Shown here: positions 45,901 through 56,659 of the stretch, in pieces
Position numbering within the stretch: position 1 is the first letter of the stretch
How the letters are laid out: the number at the start of each line of letters is the position of its first letter
Assembly (NCBI RefSeq): GCF_001659605.2
Contig: NC_035161.2
Location: 4,916,265-4,980,264, forward strand
Reading direction: 5' to 3'
From: Manihot esculenta
Taxonomy: Eukaryota; Streptophyta; Magnoliopsida; Malpighiales; Euphorbiaceae
DNA: 64,000 nt
The notes under the pieces: model-generated
Told to the model about the DNA's origin: nothing
What the model saw: only the letters and a program-made list of their open reading frames with translations
Database searches by the model: none
Position numbers and translations under genes: made by a program

Positions 45901-46494
45901 TATTGAAAATAGACCTTTTAGAAAAAATATTATATAAACTTTAGTTTCATAATAAATGTCTTTATTAAAAAGAGCAAATATTATTCTCAATAATAAATTG
46001 GAATCCATTATTCAAAGCTAAGTATGAAACTGAAATAATGTTTTTGCTAAATACTAGAACAAAATAGCAATTTATTTAATTCTAACACTAAATTTGAAGA
46101 TAAAGGCAAATGATAAGTTTCTACGGCCAATGCAGCAACCCTTTGCTCCATTTGCCACTCGTAGGTCATTTTCTCCTTTCCTCAATTTTCTACTACTATT
46201 TAATTCCTGCATATTGTTGTAAATGTGAAAAATACGTCCGTTATCAAATACCTAAGTATAGGAATTAATAACATTAAATTAATTTAGTTAATTAGAATCA
46301 TTGTTAAGAAATATCAAATATTTCATAGCACTAAACATATTCGGATGAAATTAACATTGGGTTTGTCCAACAAGTTAATAAAAACCAAACTCTACTTTTA
46401 TACTATAACAATTCTTAACATGTACTTAAAATTTTAATTAGAAATACATACATAAACATACACCTCTAACATGTCATTCTAATTGGATGATTAA

Positions 46495-46975
46495 TGGATG
46501 GCAACAGATCGGATATTTTCGGGCATTCGATCAAACTGAACTCTAATAAGACGGATTTGGATAATTATAATCGGGTTTGGGATGTGTTCGAATTTAAAAA
46601 AATAATAACCATTGCGAGTTCGGATCGGATTCGAATTTTATATATATAGGTACCACTACTTGAACCCTTTATATAAATAATTAATTTAATATAAAAAATA
46701 TTTTATAATAATATTTATAATTTTTTATATATTTTTATTTAAAAATTAAATTTTAAATATTTTTTAAAAATATTAAATTTTTTAAATGAAAATTATTAAT
46801 AAAAAATATTTTTTATATAAATTATTAATTAAAATATATAAATCTAAACAGATTTAGATTTATTCAAATAATAATAATCAGATTTGGGACGGATTCGGAT
46901 AATTTAGATTAATTTTTAATTGGATTCAGATACTTTAATTGTCGTATATATTCTATCAATTTATATCCCTAATAA
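46495..46975. repeat. AT-rich inverted repeat inserted in copia gag region
   Basis: It begins GGATGGCAACAGATCGGATA and ends near CAATTTATATCCCTAA, with GGATTCGGATAATTTAGATT-type blocks on the right mirrored by CGGATTTGGATAATTATAAT on the left. It looks like a small MITE or TRIM-like repeat distinct from the 450-bp family. It probably inserted into the copia element. Confidence 0.55.
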
Positions 46976-47789
46976 TTATAGACAATTTTAAAAGTAATTT
47001 TCTTTGAACCATAAAAGAAATTTGATAGTTTAAAACATAGGTAACACTTCTTTGATTTTCATAAGTTAAAAGACTCTTTCAATGCACCGTCGAATGCACG
47101 TATTTTTTTTTAATTTATAAAAATAATTCTATTTACATATTTTAATTACATAATTTTTATGTAATTTAAATAAAAAATTTTGAATTATATTAAAAAATAT
47201 TAGACAATAAAATTTTACGATCTAAAACAATAAGAAAAAGCTGGACACACATAATCTATTTAAAAATTATCAAAAAAAAATCATTCATCTAATTATATTA
47301 AAATTTTCAAAACTTATCCATAATTATTTATCATGTAAATAAATTATATTAAATACATATAAATTAACCATTAATTTATTTTATATTTATTATTAATTTA
47401 TGTGTTAAAATTAAATGTTAAATTATTTAATATTTTAATTTTAGTGTCAATAAAAAATAATTCATGAATAAAATAAATTTTACTCAGACCTATGATTAGA
47501 AAATAGATTTTAACGGCAAATTATAAAATTAAATTTAATGTTATTAATTTTTAAAATTAATTTAATGAATAAAATAGTTTTATTCATTGCTTCTAATCAA
47601 ATTATAAAATACACTAAAATTAATTTTAATTATTATTAAAATAATTAAATGGCCTAAATTAATTAAAACATGTTTTAAATTAAATATTCATTTAATTTAA
47701 AGGCCGAAAATAATTTTTAAATTTACTTTCTGCTAAAAAAACTATTTTGAAAACGTTTTAAAATTGCAGGGACCAAATCGAAATTTGAC

Positions 47790-48355
47790 TAGAGTCATCT
47801 TCTTCCCAGGGAAGAAGCCCTAGCCTCCACCCCTCTCACGTCGCACGCACGCCCGCCCGAGTCCCAGCCGTCAGCACAGGTCGCCGGAGGCCTGGCAACG
47901 CTTGCGCTCCTTCCGGCAAGGCCATCTTCCGCGACAGATTCACGACCGTCGAGGTGGCCTTCTCCCGCGACAGACTCGCGAGAAGAAGAAAAATGGGACC
48001 ACAAATGTGCGACGGCCTGGCCTCCATGCGAGGCTTCGCTGTCCACCATCGCGTAGCAAGTGCGGGAGGAGGCAGCGTGCCTCGACGGTGGCCGTCGACT
48101 CGCGAGGAGATCTTGAACCGAGACAATCTCAGCCTTCGATCTCCACAGCGCAACATCGTTCATCTGCAGAATGATGCTCGCCGCGCAGTTCATCAGCCAT
48201 CGGTGGTTCCATCTTCCCCGCGATCTGGAGGATGCCCGACGGTGATTTCAGCCACCACAGATGCTGCAGCTGCGCACGGCACACGTGCATCGCTCCAACG
48301 CCCGTCGTCGGACTCAGGCTGTAGCCGGACGTTTCCAGGAGATGCAGATCATCTT
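47790..48355. other. GC-rich island inside the copia leader
   Basis: About 560 bp with GC content far above its surroundings, open in several frames simply because of base composition. It lies between the copia 5' LTR remnant and the gag region, where the leader would be. No family signature was recognised in any frame, so no gene is called. Confidence 0.6.
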
Positions 48356-48561
48356 TCTTTTTTTTTTTTAATTTTATTTTTAATTAATTTAATTTCGAAC
48401 AAAAGTTACTCTTGATAAAAAAGCTCAAACAAATTTTTATTTCAGATCAAGTAATTTTCAAGAACATTAATTTTATTTAGCACATAAAATTTAATTAAAT
48501 TAATTTAATAATAAATATAATTGTCTATTACACTAGTCTAAATTGGCTTTGATATTAGTAT

Positions 48562-48806
48562 TGAATTTCAATTAAATTTAATTAAGTTTTACAATTCTAA
48601 TTATATTTTAATTAATTCTTACGGATTTAATTATTGTCTAAATATAATAATAACATTAATAACAAACATTTGGGAACATTACTTACCATAAAAATCTCAC
48701 TGTTATATTTCACTTTATCTTTACCCAACATTTAATTAAATTAATAATAATATTTAATTATATTTAAATACTTAAAATACAAATGAAACAAATTTCCAAA
48801 TATGAT
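48562..48806 (-). repeat. 5' LTR remnant of the copia element
   Basis: It shares ACATTTGG-ACATTACTT, ATCTCAC.(A/G)TTATA and ATTATATTTAAATACTTAAAATA blocks with the 3' LTR at 43850-44040. A TTTGATATTAG match to the usual Met-tRNA primer-site complement lies just inside, at about 48549-48559. The outer ~30 bp are lost or unrecognisable. Confidence 0.6.
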
Positions 48807-48807
48807 G

Positions 48808-49960
48808 TATCTTGTATTGCAGATTGGATGGAATCAAATCTTGTTACCCAAGCATGCTATTTGTCATATTTTACAGGCTATTTTCTCTGATGATGATGTT
48901 GAAGCCTTTACTGTCAATAATCCTTTGGTAGCAGGTGACTTATTAGAATCATTGGGAAAAGAACTGGAGCTAGAGGTTTCCCCTGAGATTTCCTACTCGA
49001 CGGACAAAACAAGGACTTCTGCTTCTAAAAAAAATCTGTCATTGCCAATGCTGGGAATATGAACAACCTGCCGGTTGCAAATAGGTCACCTTCCAGTCCT
49101 AATGCCCTCATTTTCTTTTTTAAAGCAAAACTATATATATTATATTAATAAAATTTCATCAAACAAATAGGATATCATTCCAAACAGAGAGACGGTGAGC
49201 AGTTCAGATAATTTGGCAAAAATACTCCTCCTTTTTTCTTATCTCTCGAGTATAAATCATTAAAGTCTTCCGAACAAAACCACAAAAGAGAATTTCTACG
49301 AGATAAAACTTGAATAAGACTCGAAAACTGGCAATTCCGGAATCCAGTAATAACTAGTAAACCTCTATTGAATATTACTTTTCGAAACAATCGAATCAAT
49401 AAAATTTAAAGAAAAGCTAATCACGGAACATATTACTCTTCCATATTAACGAAATGTCTCATTCCAATAATTATCTATTGACTTGTATTTCTTTCGAAAC
49501 AAGAAAGAATCGATTGTACAACCAAAGACCCCATTCACTATATTTTCAAAATCAACATTATTAAAAAACCGAAACAGATATTTTTTTGCCTCTAATTACA
49601 TAATAGATACATTTCTAAAGGATGCCATAAATCTACCAAAAAGTCTGCAAAAAATGCATATTCTGAAAATTAATTAAATTGTATGTGAGAAACATTTTCA
49701 CCATACAGAAATCATAAGCGACAGATCGGAATATCTCTGGATCTCTTAATAGGAATAACAACATTTTCTTCATCGATAGTCAATTGACGCAGATCGTCTT
49801 TTATGGAGAAGGGAAAAGAAGAAGTTAGATTTAAGGAAGAGGCAAATGCGAGAGTATCGAACCACAAAGATACTACGGAGAAAAACTTATAATGCCCTCA
49901 TTTATAAGCACTTTACTTATAAATTAATTTTACAAATTGAATTATTGTATTTTTTATGTA
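48808..49960 (+). pseudogene. unidentified gene fragment, interrupted by a LINE
   Basis: After a TATTGCAG the frame is open with gene-like composition. A second possible acceptor TTTTACAG at 48877-48884 is followed by AIFSDDDVEAFTVNNPLVAG and DLLESLGKELELEVSPEISY. A frameshift in a run of A at about 49026 leads to VIANAGNMNNLPVANRSPSS. The sequence then continues after the LINE insertion, from 49904. I do not recognise the protein. It may be a captured or broken piece of a nuclear gene next to the copia LTR. Confidence 0.45.
49114..49890 (-). mobile_element. internally deleted LINE, copy A
   Basis: Bounded by a 13-bp target duplication AATGCCCTCATTT (49101-49113 and 49891-49903), with a poly-A end at the low-coordinate side. 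On minus it reads an ORF1-like start (KDDLRQLTIDEENVV-type, stops present), then an endonuclease piece SRRNSLLWFCSEDFNDLYSR, and jumps to the LINE 3' end (GGAATGATATCC..GAAATTTTATTAATA). The whole reverse transcriptase is missing. At 777 bp it is a deletion derivative that must have been moved by another LINE. Confidence 0.8.
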
Positions 49961-50285
49961 ATCTTATAAAATTTATTATTTTATTGATGCAAAATTAGTA
50001 GTGACTAACCTTAGTTTACAAACTTAAATAAGTCCAAAATATATTTACTAGAAAACTGATTAATTTTTAATGGTGTAATATAAGTAGAAAATGTATTAAA
50101 GAAAGACAATTAATTTTTATTATTTTAAATATTTTTTAACTTATATGAAAATAAAAATAAGCCCGTTTTTAGGGATGGATTGAGTGTTTATTAATAAATG
50201 ACTACATGCTAAATGGCTAAATTTAATTTAAAAAATAAAAAATAATATTTTTGAAAAAAATATTTTAATGTTGTTAGACATAGGA
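49904..50285. other. AT-rich DNA between LINE copy A and repeat copy 5
   Basis: No exon or known element is seen beyond the last bases of the split gene fragment. Confidence 0.5.
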
Positions 50286-50720
50286 GTCAGCAGTATTTAT
50301 TTTAAATTAAAAAATTGATCAAATCCAATTAATTTAAAATTTTAATTTATTTTTTTATTTTTGGTTTAATTTTTAATTTTAAAAATTTGAATTATTTCAG
50401 TTTGGTTCAATTTTGATAAAAAATAAAAAAAATCAAGCCAAATCGATTAGTAATAACAATATATTATTTTTGATAATATAGAGATTAGATTATAATTAAA
50501 ATTGAAATATTTTAATTAAATTTTAGAATATTAAAAATGGGTATAAAAGATAAAAAGTCTATTAAAAAATTTAACCAATCAAATCGAATCAAACCAATTT
50601 GATTTGATTTACGTTTTATCCGAAATCAATTTGATTTTTATAAATACTAAAATTTCAATTTTCAATTTATTCGGTTCAGTTTAGTTTTAAATCAAATTGA
50701 CTAAATGCTCGCTTCTAATT
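50286..50720 (-). repeat. AT-rich ~450-bp palindromic repeat, copy 5
   Basis: Inverse orientation. It ends GACTAAATGCTCGCTTC and has the core AATATATTATTTTTGATAATATAGAGATT and GAATATTAAAAATGGGTATAAAAGATAAAAAG. More diverged than copies 1 and 4. Confidence 0.7.
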
Positions 50721-50828
50721 AAATAGCAGTCGAAGAAAAACTGATCACATATTAAAATTCTTATAATTAAAATTATTAATTTTAATTTTAATATTCTTAC
50801 GTAATTATATAATTCAAGAAAGATTATG

Positions 50829-51737
50829 CAAGTTTCCTTCTGTGATTTCTTTGTGCCTCAATACTCCTGTCTTTTTCTCTTTCTTAAACTTAATTTATTC
50901 TTTTTCCTTCCCATGAAAGGCGATCTACATCAATTATCGATGAAGAAGAAGACGTTGTTGTCCCTATTAAGAGCTCTAGAGATATTCCGATTATCACTTA
51001 TAATTTTTGTATAGTGGAGATATTTTTCATATACAATCCAATCAATTTTCAGAATATGCAGATCTCTTTGATAGATTTATGACGGCAATCCTCGGACAGT
51101 TAATGTATCGAAAGATTTAATTCTTAGTTATAAGTCGGAAATTTTATTTTTGATAGAAATAAAAACTCTTAGTTCTCGTATAGAATTTTTTCGTAATTTT
51201 TTACATTTTGATGGTTGCTTCTCAGTCAATAGACAAGGATTGAGAGAAGACTTTTCGTTAATGTGGAAGAGTCATGAATTTGTTTTTATGGTTGTCTTTT
51301 TTTCAAATTTTATTGATTTGGTTGTTTCAGAATGTAATGTTCAATGAAAGTCTACTAGTTATTATGCGTTTTCGGAATCTCAACGACGACGTCAATTTTG
51401 GAACCTTATTCGAACTTTATCTCGTAGAAACTTTCTTCCATGACTTTGTTCGGAAGACTTTAATGATTTATGCTCCAGAGACTTAGACAGACACTTAAAA
51501 AGCATTTTTGTTAAATTATCTTATACAGGAATTTGATTTTGAATGATTGTAAATTTTTGTTAGACTCTAGAACTAATATTTCTGTTAGATGGGTTTGTCG
51601 TAATGCTACTCTAACCGCTCATACTTTGACTATAGAATCTATCAGGTATGATCGTCTCTTTATTTGGAATGATATCTCTCTTTGTTTAATGGAATTTTAT
51701 TAATACAATCAATAGTTTTGCTTTCAAAAAAAAATTC
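50829..51737 (+). mobile_element. internally deleted LINE, copy B
   Basis: Same layout as copy A but on plus. It has an ORF1-like start (AAAGGCGATCTACATCAATT region), an endonuclease part with LSSRIEFFRNFLHFDGCFSV, SESQRRRQFWNLIRTLSRRN and FLPWLCSEDFNDL, then directly an RNase H-like C-terminal tail (ISVRWVCRNATLTAHTLTIE) and GGAATGATATCTCTC..TTTATTAATAC with a poly-A tail at 51729-51737. Stops interrupt all frames. The reverse transcriptase is absent. No clean target duplication was found. Confidence 0.8.
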
Positions 51738-52341
51738 TTATATAATTATTTAAAAATAATAACTCAAACACTAATTCGAAGTAAATACTTAATTTTAATT
51801 TAATATAACAAATGATTCACTTAAATAAAAATAATAATTCAAAATTTACTATCACTTTTGTGCTTGCATGAAAGAAAATATAATGCACATAGAAAAGTAA
51901 AAACAAAGCTCATATGATTAAGAAATGGGAATTTAACCTTTTTGTAAGAATTTGAAATTTTCATATACATTAAACATCAAACTTTAGGAAAATTTTTACA
52001 CTTATTCAATGTATACATCCAATTAATAAATACTATAAAAAAATAATAAAAATAACGTCAAAATTTATCATTTAATTTTAAAAATATTAGTTGAAAACAT
52101 ATATTATCAATTATTTATCGATCATTTAACATACCATTGTCGATCTTTTATCAATAAAATTTTATAACTATTTTTTATTTTTTTTTAAAATAAATAAATA
52201 ATATATTTGTCAAAAGTATAGTAAGTTTTCTATTCAAATTTCAATTAATAACATTTTACTAATTGGGTGAAAATTTAATATATTTTCAATCACTTTCTTT
52301 TTCTTGTGATTCAATAACGAAACTGTTGTTATGGTTAGGAG

Positions 52342-52471
52342 TTTTTGCATAGAAAGAGCCAAAAATTAGGTTGAGTAGCACAAAAGAGTAAAGGAGATGG
52401 GTAAGGATACAGGGAAGGAGCACACTAGGGTGGGTTTGGTGCATGACAATTTCAATTTGGAATTTTTCATA
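52342..52471 (+). repeat. direct repeat, copy 1 of 2
   Basis: TTTTTGCATAGAAAGAGCCA, TAGGTTGAGTAGCACA, GGTTTGGTGCATG and CAATTTGGAATTTTTCAT recur in the same order about 960 bp downstream. Confidence 0.8.
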
Positions 52472-52849
52472 TTAATCCAAATTATAATAGATTTCAGGTT
52501 CAAATTTAAATTAATACTACATCAGTTTCACAATAATTATTATTTTAGATAATTTTTTATATCATATTATTTATGACTTTGAAAATTTCAAAATAATATG
52601 AGTTTTTATTTTCTATACCTAATCTTATCAATTTTTAAATTATATAAGGAAAATTTATTTTTTAGTTTTTGAGATATAGCTTGCTTAACGGATTTATTTA
52701 TCTATCTTTAGAACCCAACACTTTCTTTCTTGAGATTTAATTCTGTAAAAATCCAAGATTTTTTATTAAAAATTTATATTAAGTCAATGATTTCCGCTTA
52801 GTAAAAGAAAATACAATAAATATAATATCAAAAATACCCTTATCAATAA

Positions 52850-53155
52850 TAAAATGAAAAATTATTATTTAGTTTCTATAATATAGAAAAACTCGCTACT
52901 TAGTCTTTTAATTTTAAAAAATATATTAAAATGTTTCTGATATTTTAAAAAGTCTACTAATTAGTGTTGGATTCTAAAAAAGGTAGTTCAGTCATTTTTT
53001 CTATCACTAACGAGTATTTTTGATGGAGAAATCTCTAGTTTTGACGAAATTAAATATAAGGAGATGAAGGTGTCGGGTTTTAAAACTAGGGAGACGAATC
53101 CGTTAATTACGCTATATTTTAGGAATTAAAAAGTAATTTTTTTATTATTTAATAT
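52850..53155. repeat. MITE-like element, AGTCCCTA family
   Basis: It begins TTATTATTTAGTTTCTATAA and AAAACTCGCTACTTAGTC, as at 10757. It ends with an inverted, decayed version (reverse complement AATTACTTTTTAATTCCTAA). Confidence 0.6.
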
Positions 53156-53302
53156 TAATTGATCAGAGTATTTTTAAAAAAATTATTATAATTTTTTAAA
53201 ATTAAAACTATTAATTACTCTTAATGGATTTGAATGAATAAATTTTAAGTAATCACTTTTTTTTTGGTGATTAATAGCTAAACTTTTTATATATCTTATG
53301 TG

Positions 53303-53431
53303 TTTTTGCATAGAAAGAGCCAAACAAAAATTAGGTTAAGTGGCACAGGAGAATAGGGAGAGTTGGGTAAGGCACAGGAAAACAGTAAGGTGGTTTTGGT
53401 GCATGGCACTTTTAATTTGGAATTTTTTCAT
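53303..53431 (+). repeat. direct repeat, copy 2 of 2
   Basis: It matches 52342-52471 with small indels: AAAGAGCCAAACAAAAATTAGG, TTGGGTAAGGCACAGG, GTGGTTTTGGTGCATGGCAC and TTTAATTTGGAATTTTTTCATT. The unit spacing implies duplication of a segment of about 1 kb or two insertions. Confidence 0.8.
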
Positions 53432-53743
53432 TAATGGCCCAAACTATCTAATTTCAACATTTATTAAAAGGAATATGGACATGGGCCAAATCAATTAAAT
53501 ATACTCTTATCTAATTCTCATCTCCATATCCCTTCTAGATGCAAATTTTTGCTTAAATCTAGCCATTGAAAATACCCCATTTCTTGAGAAGTTATAATTT
53601 TAGAAATTTCATTTATTTAGAAATATATATATAAATATATTTGATATTGTGGTATATAAATCAACTTTTCAAATAAAAAAAAAATAACTCTGATTTATTT
53701 TATGAAAAATATTTTTTATTATTTTTTTTGTTCAATCCCATTC

Positions 53744-53920
53744 TCAGGTCCAATTGCTGGGCGTCTTGACCCAGAAAAAATTGCACGCGTTGAATGGGTT
53801 AGAGAAGGTGGAGTTACTCTACAAACCATTGGAGCTAAAATTGATTATTGTTCATATACAATTAAAACTATTTATTGGATATTAGGCATAAAAATTTGGA
53901 TATTTTCAGACAAGAAATAA
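53744..53920 (+). pseudogene. rps3: plastid-derived rps3 3' fragment (NUPT)
   Basis: The frame reads [20 protein letters not shown], then [20 protein letters not shown] and [15 protein letters not shown] before a stop. This matches the C-terminal domain of chloroplast ribosomal protein S3 ([37 protein letters not shown]) with several substitutions, such as TIYW for TIYG. Only ~58 residues remain and no neighbouring plastid genes are seen. It is most likely an old transfer of plastid DNA to the nucleus. The preceding TTCTCAG could mimic a splice acceptor, but no upstream exon with a transit peptide was found. Confidence 0.75.
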
Positions 53921-54247
53921 TAAGGCATTAAGAAAAATTAATTGATAGAAAATATTTTTTTAATAAAAAAATAAATTATTTTAAGAAAAATATTTAGATA
54001 AGGAAAATTATAGGTTTGGCTTCGGTACATATTAATATTGATATACACATTTAAAATAATTTTTAATTATTTTTTCATTGAAAATTGTAAAATATATCAC
54101 TATTATTATTTAAATACTTATCATGAAATTCATTCATGATCATGATTATTTAATATATACACAACTAAAACAAAGATGATAATCTTAAATAAAGTTCATA
54201 GCATTTATTTGATTTAAAAGGCTTTGAACTTTATTTTATATATAAAT
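53921..54247. other. AT-rich DNA between rps3 relic and repeat copy 6
   Basis: Nothing recognisable is seen. Confidence 0.5.
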
Positions 54248-54665
54248 ATGAGTATTCCCTCGATTCAATTTAAAATCGAATTAATAAATTAAAAATTAAA
54301 ATTATAATATTTATGAAATTGAATTGAATCAATTTTGAATAAAAATTAAATTGAATTAATCAATCTAATTTGATTCGATTCGATTTAATTTAACCGATTG
54401 AATTTTTATTATTTTTTACGCTTTATTTTTAATATTTTAAAATTTAATTAAAATATTTTAATTTTAATTATAGTCTAATTTTTATATTATCAAAAATAAT
54501 ATATTATTATTATTAATTGGTTCGATTTAATTTTTTAATTTATTTATTAAAATTAAATCACATTCAAATAATAAAATTTTTAAAATTAAAAATTAAAATA
54601 AATAAAATATTAAATTAAATTATTAAATTAATTCAATTGAATCGATTTTTTCGTTTGTCATTAGC
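54248..54665 (+). repeat. AT-rich ~450-bp palindromic repeat, copy 6
   Basis: It starts ATGAGTATTCCCTCGATTCA. The core TTTACGCTTTATTTTTAATATT and ATCAAAAATAATATATTATTATTATT is present. Decayed but complete. Confidence 0.7.
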
Positions 54666-54714
54666 ATATTAAAGCTCAAACCAAAAAGAAAAAATGACAC
54701 GTTCTCTACTTAGT

Positions 54715-55220
54715 ATTTTCTTTTTTAATTTTTACAAATTATTAAATTTTTCTTATTTTCCTTATTTTATTAATTGATTTCTGATATTTTTTAAAAATTT
54801 ATTAATTAATTTTTTATATAGAGATATTTTAATTTTTTTAATAATATTTAACGATAAAATCTAACGAAGAAAATAACTGATAAATTTTTTAAAATGTCAT
54901 AGATATTTTAATATATTTTTAAAATTTAAGAGATTAATTAGTAAATTTTTTGAAATTAAGTAGTAATTTTTTTATTATTTAATTCTTTGTGATATGAAAG
55001 AATTTATTAATAGTTGATCCATAAATTTTAAAAAATATATTAAAATATTTATGTAAATATTTTTAAAAAAGTTACTAATTAATCTATCTAAATTGAGAAA
55101 ATTTTAGATTTTTCTTTAATTTTAATCATAAAATTAATGAATAAATTAATTATTTTAAAACCTCATATATATTTTTAAAAAATTTAAAAAACTGATTAGT
55201 GAAATAATTTTCTTTGTAGA
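54715..55220. repeat. decayed MITE-like sequence, AGTCCCTA family
   Basis: Alternating AATTTATTAATTAATTTTTT, TTTTAAAATTTAAGAGATTA and AAGTAGTAATTTTTTTATTA blocks have the family layout, probably one or two copies overlapping. Borders are unclear. Confidence 0.35.
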
Positions 55221-55734
55221 ATGATAAGAAGCTTTTGAATTTTGTCTCCACAAGTAAGAATTGGAACTCATTATCACAACTTTGAAGGGGAATCCTTTTT
55301 ATTCAAATTTCAAATACAACTTAAAAGCATCAAGTCAAAATTTTAGGCTGTAATGATGGGAACTTTCTAGTAACTAACATTTTATTTTTTAGTATTTTGT
55401 TATTTAATTTTATTAGAAAAAAAATATTATTTCTTTTATATTTTAATAATTATGTACAATAATATTTTCACAATTATTTTTAAACTATAATAACATAATA
55501 TAATATAAATTTAAAATTTTTTAATAAATAACTAAAAAGTAAAGGCTCAAACTTAAATTTATGGAAGGTGAAATTATTTTTTTTTAAAATTACTTAGAAA
55601 CTCATTTTTTGATTTATTAATTTTAAAAAATTTATTAATTAATCTATTAAAAAAAAAACTCATTTGTTTTTTGACTTTTCAGTCTTCATAAAATAATTTG
55701 GCAGCCACATTTGATTCAACATGCAATTCACCTA

Positions 55735-55740
<6 letters not shown>

Positions 55741-55769
<29 letters not shown>
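55741..55769 (+). repeat. (CT)n microsatellite
   Basis: About 14-15 uninterrupted TC units followed by a T run. It is a likely length-polymorphic site. Confidence 0.9.
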
Positions 55770-55775
<6 letters not shown>

Positions 55776-55858
55776 GTCTGAATTATAAAAATTTAATTTA
55801 TTTAGATTTTTCATTTATTTATTTTATAATTTCTTAATATTTAGTCCGCCATTATTAA

Positions 55859-56335
55859 AGTGACCATTCAGTCGATTCGATTCAAAATCAAATCGAATTA
55901 AATAAATTAAAAATTAAAATTTTAGTATTTATAAAAGTTAAACCGAATTAATTTTAATTAGAAATCGAATCGAATCGAACCAGTCTAATTCGGTTTGATT
56001 CAGTTCGATTTGATCGATTTTAATTTTTAATAATTTTTTTATTTTTTACACTTTATTTTTAATATTTTAAAATTTAATTAAAATATTTTAATCTTAATAT
56101 AATTTAATTTCTTTATATTATTAAAAAAATATATTATTATTACTAATCGATTCGATTCGGTTTTTTCGATTTTTTTTTATCAAAATCGAAACGAACTAAA
56201 ATAATCAAAATTTCTGAAATTAAAAACTGAACTGAACCGAACCGAACCGAAATATATAAAAAACCGAACTAAAATTTTAAATCAATTCGATTTAATTAAT
56301 TTTTTCGATTTAAACTGAATACTGCTCGGCTCAGC
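55859..56335 (+). repeat. AT-rich ~450-bp palindromic repeat, copy 7
   Basis: It starts GTGACCATTCAGTCGATTCG and ends AAACTGAATACTGCTCGGC, the clearest inverted pair of ends in the family. The core is as in copy 1. It has AACTGAACCGAACCGAACCG on the right arm. Confidence 0.8.
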
Positions 56336-56659
56336 TCTGCCCATTATCCATTTATATTTATAAATAAGTGGCAGTGAATGTAGCATTTAATTTGATTTAT
56401 AAATTAAAAAATTTACTTAAAAAGAAGTTAAAAATATAAGTAAATTATTTTTTTTTTATTTTTAATTAATTATTTATTTTAAATTATAATTTCATTAAAT
56501 AAATAAATAATAATAATAATATAGTTTTAATAATTTAAAATGAATTTTTATTAAATTTTGTGTAAATTTTGCTTTATACCTCTTCAATCAAACAAACACA
56601 TTTTCCGTTTTTCTTTTCCCTTAACAGACTATTATCATAATTGCAAATAATATTAAGTT

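Larger units (their letters stand above)
43100..48806 (-). mobile_element. decayed Ty1/copia LTR retrotransposon
   Basis: Read on minus from high to low coordinates: 5' LTR remnant (48562-48806), a primer-site-like match near 48545 (complement of TTTGATATTAG), a long non-coding leader, gag-pre-integrase, integrase, reverse transcriptase, RNase H, a polypurine tract and the 3' LTR starting at 44074 with TGTTAGTAATATGCCC. This domain order (integrase before RT) defines copia. All coding parts carry stops and frameshifts, so it is dead. A GC-rich segment and another repeat lie inside. The far end of the 3' LTR is uncertain (about 43100-43180). Confidence 0.8.
51738..53735. other. AT-rich intergenic DNA with a local duplication
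   Basis: No exon is seen. It contains direct repeats at 52342-52471 and 53303-53431 and a MITE-like copy at about 52850-53155, listed separately. Confidence 0.6.

Noticed and set aside
47795..48415. Several long overlapping ORFs in the GC-rich island
   Set aside because: Open frames on both strands are expected from high GC content (few stops). No domain was recognised in any of them.
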